A DNA stretch of 15,256 bases from the NCBI GenBank assembly GCA_016234205.1, contig JACRGN010000111.1, positions 1 through 15,256 on the forward strand, given 5' to 3'. The notes beneath the pieces were generated by a model. The model worked only from the letters and a program-made list of their open reading frames with translations, did no database searches and had not been told where the DNA came from. This document shows, piece after piece, positions 13,832-15,256 of the stretch. The position numbers and the translations under genes were made by a program. Each line of letters starts with the position of its first letter. Within the stretch, counting starts at the first letter, position 1. The stretch is from Nitrospinota bacterium (GTDB lineage Bacteria; Nitrospinota; Nitrospinia; UBA9942).

Positions 13832-13847
13832 AGCAAGATGTATGCCA
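13832..13847 (-). promoter_or_regulatory. Sigma-54 (-24/-12) promoter of the NosZ-like operon
   Basis: On the minus strand TGGCATACATCTTGCT fits the consensus TGGCAYR-N4-TTGCW at every defined position, with GG and GC in correct spacing. Transcription would begin near 13821, about 40 bases before the TTG start. A sigma-54 activator gene lies immediately upstream. Confidence 0.75.
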
Positions 13848-13942
13848 TGATTAAAGAAAATAATAAATTATATAACTATTTGATATTCAAGACTATTCAC
13901 ACTGAGTAGGTAATAATAGAATCTTTAAAATCAGTTCAAACT

Positions 13943-13958
13943 GCAACATTAATGTTAC
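13943..13958. promoter_or_regulatory. Activator dyad 1 (proximal)
   Basis: GCAACA-TTAA-TGTTAC differs from dyad 2 by one base in the arms. Its centre is about 130 bases upstream of the predicted transcription start, the usual zone for an enhancer of a sigma-54 activator. Confidence 0.6.
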
Positions 13959-14027
13959 ACTCACAAGCAATAACTTAAAACTTTAGCAAACCAATTGAAA
14001 TTAAAGGCATTATCAACAACAAGAAGT

Positions 14028-14043
14028 GTAACATTACTGTTAC
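14028..14043. promoter_or_regulatory. Activator dyad 2 (distal)
   Basis: GTAACA-TTAC-TGTTAC is a perfect 6-4-6 dyad. Its centre is 85 bp from that of dyad 1, about eight helical turns, so both sites would face the same side of the DNA. Confidence 0.65.
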
Positions 14044-14053
14044 GAAATGAATT

Positions 14054-14130
14054 AGATTGCTTCGGGCTAACGCCCTCGCAATGACACCACTGCCTTTGTT
14101 TGTCATTGCGAGCCGAAGGCGAAGCAATCT
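14054..14130. repeat. 77-bp dispersed palindromic repeat (CATTGCGAG type)
   Basis: AGATTGCTTCG at one end and CGAAGCAATCT at the other are inverted copies, and internal CTCGCAATGACA faces TGTCATTGCGAG. This is the common TCATTGCGAGCGAAG-type repeat of environmental bacterial genomes. The flanks both read ATT. It lies just past the activator stop codon and could end its transcript. Confidence 0.75.
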
Positions 14131-14151
14131 ATTACTGTTCTTTTAATTATC

Positions 14152-15256
14152 TTATGCTATATTCAATTTATATTTCTTTATTAAACGATAAATTGTCATC
14201 CTTGGGATATTTGCCTCTTCAGAAGCCTTTGTTATGTTATTGTTATTCCTCCTCAAAAGTTCAATAAGATACTCTTTTTCAAAAGAGGAGAGCCACTCCT
14301 TCTTTGCATCCTTAAAGTTCACAACCCCCTTAGTCCCCCTTAACAAAGGGGGATTGAGGGGGTTGTCCCCCTTAACAAAGGGGGATTGAGGGGGTTGTCC
14401 CTGCCCCTTAATATTATCAGGAAGGTCATTAATTGTTATAGAGCCTCCGTCAGAAAGGGAGACCCCCCTTTCAATAACATTCTGCAATTCCCTTATATTT
14501 CCGGGCCAGCTAAACTTTTTTAGCATTTCTATTGCACCTTGAGATATATCTTTAATATGCTTTTTACCGGCAACCGGCTCATTTTTTATAAAGAAATTAC
14601 ATAGAAGCGGTATATCATCAACCCTCTCCCGTAAAGGGGGGAGTGTAATAGAAATGACATTCAATCTAAAAAACAGGTCCTCCCTGAACTCCTTTTCTTT
14701 TATAGCATCTTCAAGGTCTTTATTTGTAGCAGATATTACCCTTATATCAATATCTATCAGATTCCTCCCGCCAACCCTCCTGACCTGTCTCTCCTGAAAT
14801 ACCCTTAGAAGCTTTGCCTGAAGATTTGGTGTAAGCTCGCCTATCTCATCAAGGAATATTGTCCCGCCATTTGCTGTCTCAAACATACCCTGCCTTGACG
14901 CATGGGCACCTGTAAATGAACCCTTTTCATGACCGAACAGTTCAGATTCAAGGAGATTCTCCGGCAGGGATGCACAATCTACAGGGATAAAAGGCGCCCC
15001 TGCCCGCTCGCTATTTGCATGAATAGAACGTGCAATCAATTCCTTCCCTGTTCCGCTCTCTCCCAATAAAAGGATATTGGACTCTGTATTTGACACCCTC
15101 CTGACCATATTTAGGACATCCTTGATTTTCTGACTCTGCCCGATGATATTATCAAACTTGAAATGGTCATGCAGCTGCTCTTTTAAATTTTTATTCTCCT
15201 CTGTTAGCCTCTTCTGGGTCAGCGCCCTTTCTACTGTAATCTTCAGTTGGTCTGCA
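14152..15256 (-). CDS. NtrC-family sigma-54-dependent activator, N-terminus outside window
   Basis: The frame stays open to the window edge, so the ATG at 15108 is internal. The 49 codons before it read as a regulator linker (LTEENKNLKEQL) followed by FDNIIGQS, the usual start of an AAA+ domain. Numbering from that ATG: Walker A GESGTGKE (16-23), the sigma-54 contact loop as GSFTGA (63-68, Ser for the usual Ala), Walker B GTIFLDEIGE (82-91), sensor region ISATNKDLEDA, and a Fis-type HTH at the C-terminus (NITKASEEANIPRMTIYRL). A receiver or sensor domain probably lies upstream, since a helical linker of this kind is typical of response regulators. Residues about 236-263 are encoded by a palindromic repeat inserted in the linker between AAA+ and HTH. 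It most likely binds the two dyads downstream and drives the NosZ-like operon. Confidence 0.92.
   Translation of the reverse strand, partial: ADQLKITVERALTQKRLTEENKNLKEQLHDHFKFDNIIGQSQKIKDVLNMVRRVSNTESNILLLGESGTGKELIARSIHANSERAGAPFIPVDCASLPENLLESELFGHEKGSFTGAHASRQGMFETANGGTIFLDEIGELTPNLQAKLLRVFQERQVRRVGGRNLIDIDIRVISATNKDLEDAIKEKEFREDLFFRLNVISITLPPLRERVDDIPLLCNFFIKNEPVAGKKHIKDISQGAIEMLKKFSWPGNIRELQNVIERGVSLSDGGSITINDLPDNIKGQGQPPQSPFVKGDNPLNPPLLRGTKGVVNFKDAKKEWLSSFEKEYLIELLRRNNNNITKASEEANIPRMTIYRLIKKYKLNIA
14323..14396. repeat. In-frame 32-bp palindromic repeat, two copies, in the activator gene
   Basis: Two identical 32-bp units (14333-14364 and 14365-14396) each contain CCCCCTT-AACA-AAGGGGG followed by ATTGAGGGGG. 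The whole region forms nested hairpins with ACCCCCT at the edge. Its translation contains NPLNPPLLRG, familiar from such repeats when they fall in genes. Confidence 0.8.

Larger units (their letters stand above)
13789..14151. other. 363-base non-coding regulatory gap
   Basis: No gene is seen here. From the activator side it holds a 77-bp dispersed repeat (14054-14130), two dyads (14028-14043 and 13943-13958), A/T-rich sequence suited to bending, and a sigma-54 promoter (13832-13847) about 33 bases upstream of the small secreted protein gene. Confidence 0.7.

Noticed and set aside
15106..15108. ATG as the start of the sigma-54 activator
   Set aside because: The frame continues upstream to the window edge with a recognisable AAA+ entry sequence (FDNIIGQS), so the gene is only partly contained.

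Overview
The window is an AT-rich stretch of a bacterial chromosome in which every supported gene, including the RNA gene, lies on the minus strand, so transcription runs from high to low coordinates. Lipoproteins, Sec-exported periplasmic proteins, a CXXCH cytochrome, a sigma-54 activator and abundant small palindromic repeats suggest a Gram-negative respirer with a periplasm, of the Nitrospirota, Nitrospinota or former Deltaproteobacteria kind. The sequence alone does not fix the phylum.

Respiratory region (15256 to 6782). It opens with the C-terminal part of an NtrC-type sigma-54 activator. Next comes a 363-base regulatory gap with two near-identical dyads and a consensus -24/-12 promoter. 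This drives a small secreted protein and a Sec-exported, divergent nitrous oxide reductase (NosZ-like: beta-propeller plus CuA cupredoxin). A hairpin terminator and an FNR/CRP-type palindrome separate these from a second group: an NTF2-like lipoprotein, a cytochrome b6-type subunit, a subunit IV fused to a monohaem cytochrome c, and two streptogramin-lyase-like (Vgb-type) propeller proteins. I infer a menaquinol to cytochrome b6/c to CuA to propeller-site electron path. No nosD, nosF, nosY, nosL or Rieske gene is in the window.

Middle region (6781 to 2105). It holds a 990-residue membrane protein with a spermidine-synthase-like domain and a helical-repeat tail, a ResA/TlpA-type lipoprotein thioredoxin, and a coiled-coil zinc-ribbon (DUF164-type) protein.

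Distal region (2104 to 1). The RNase P RNA gene carries an intact GIY-YIG nuclease ORF inside the loop of helix P12. After it, a strong sigma-70-type promoter precedes a membrane coiled-coil protein and an exported caspase-like protease that runs off the window.

The most unusual points are: (1) the nuclease ORF nested in rnpB, with its stop codon inside the P12 stem; (2) the NosZ-like enzyme, in which one CuZ histidine is Asn and the CuA histidine is Met; (3) a complete-looking sigma-54 switch in front of it; and (4) a dense set of heptamer tandem-repeat cassettes and nested palindromic elements, several of which have become signal peptides or linkers of real proteins.
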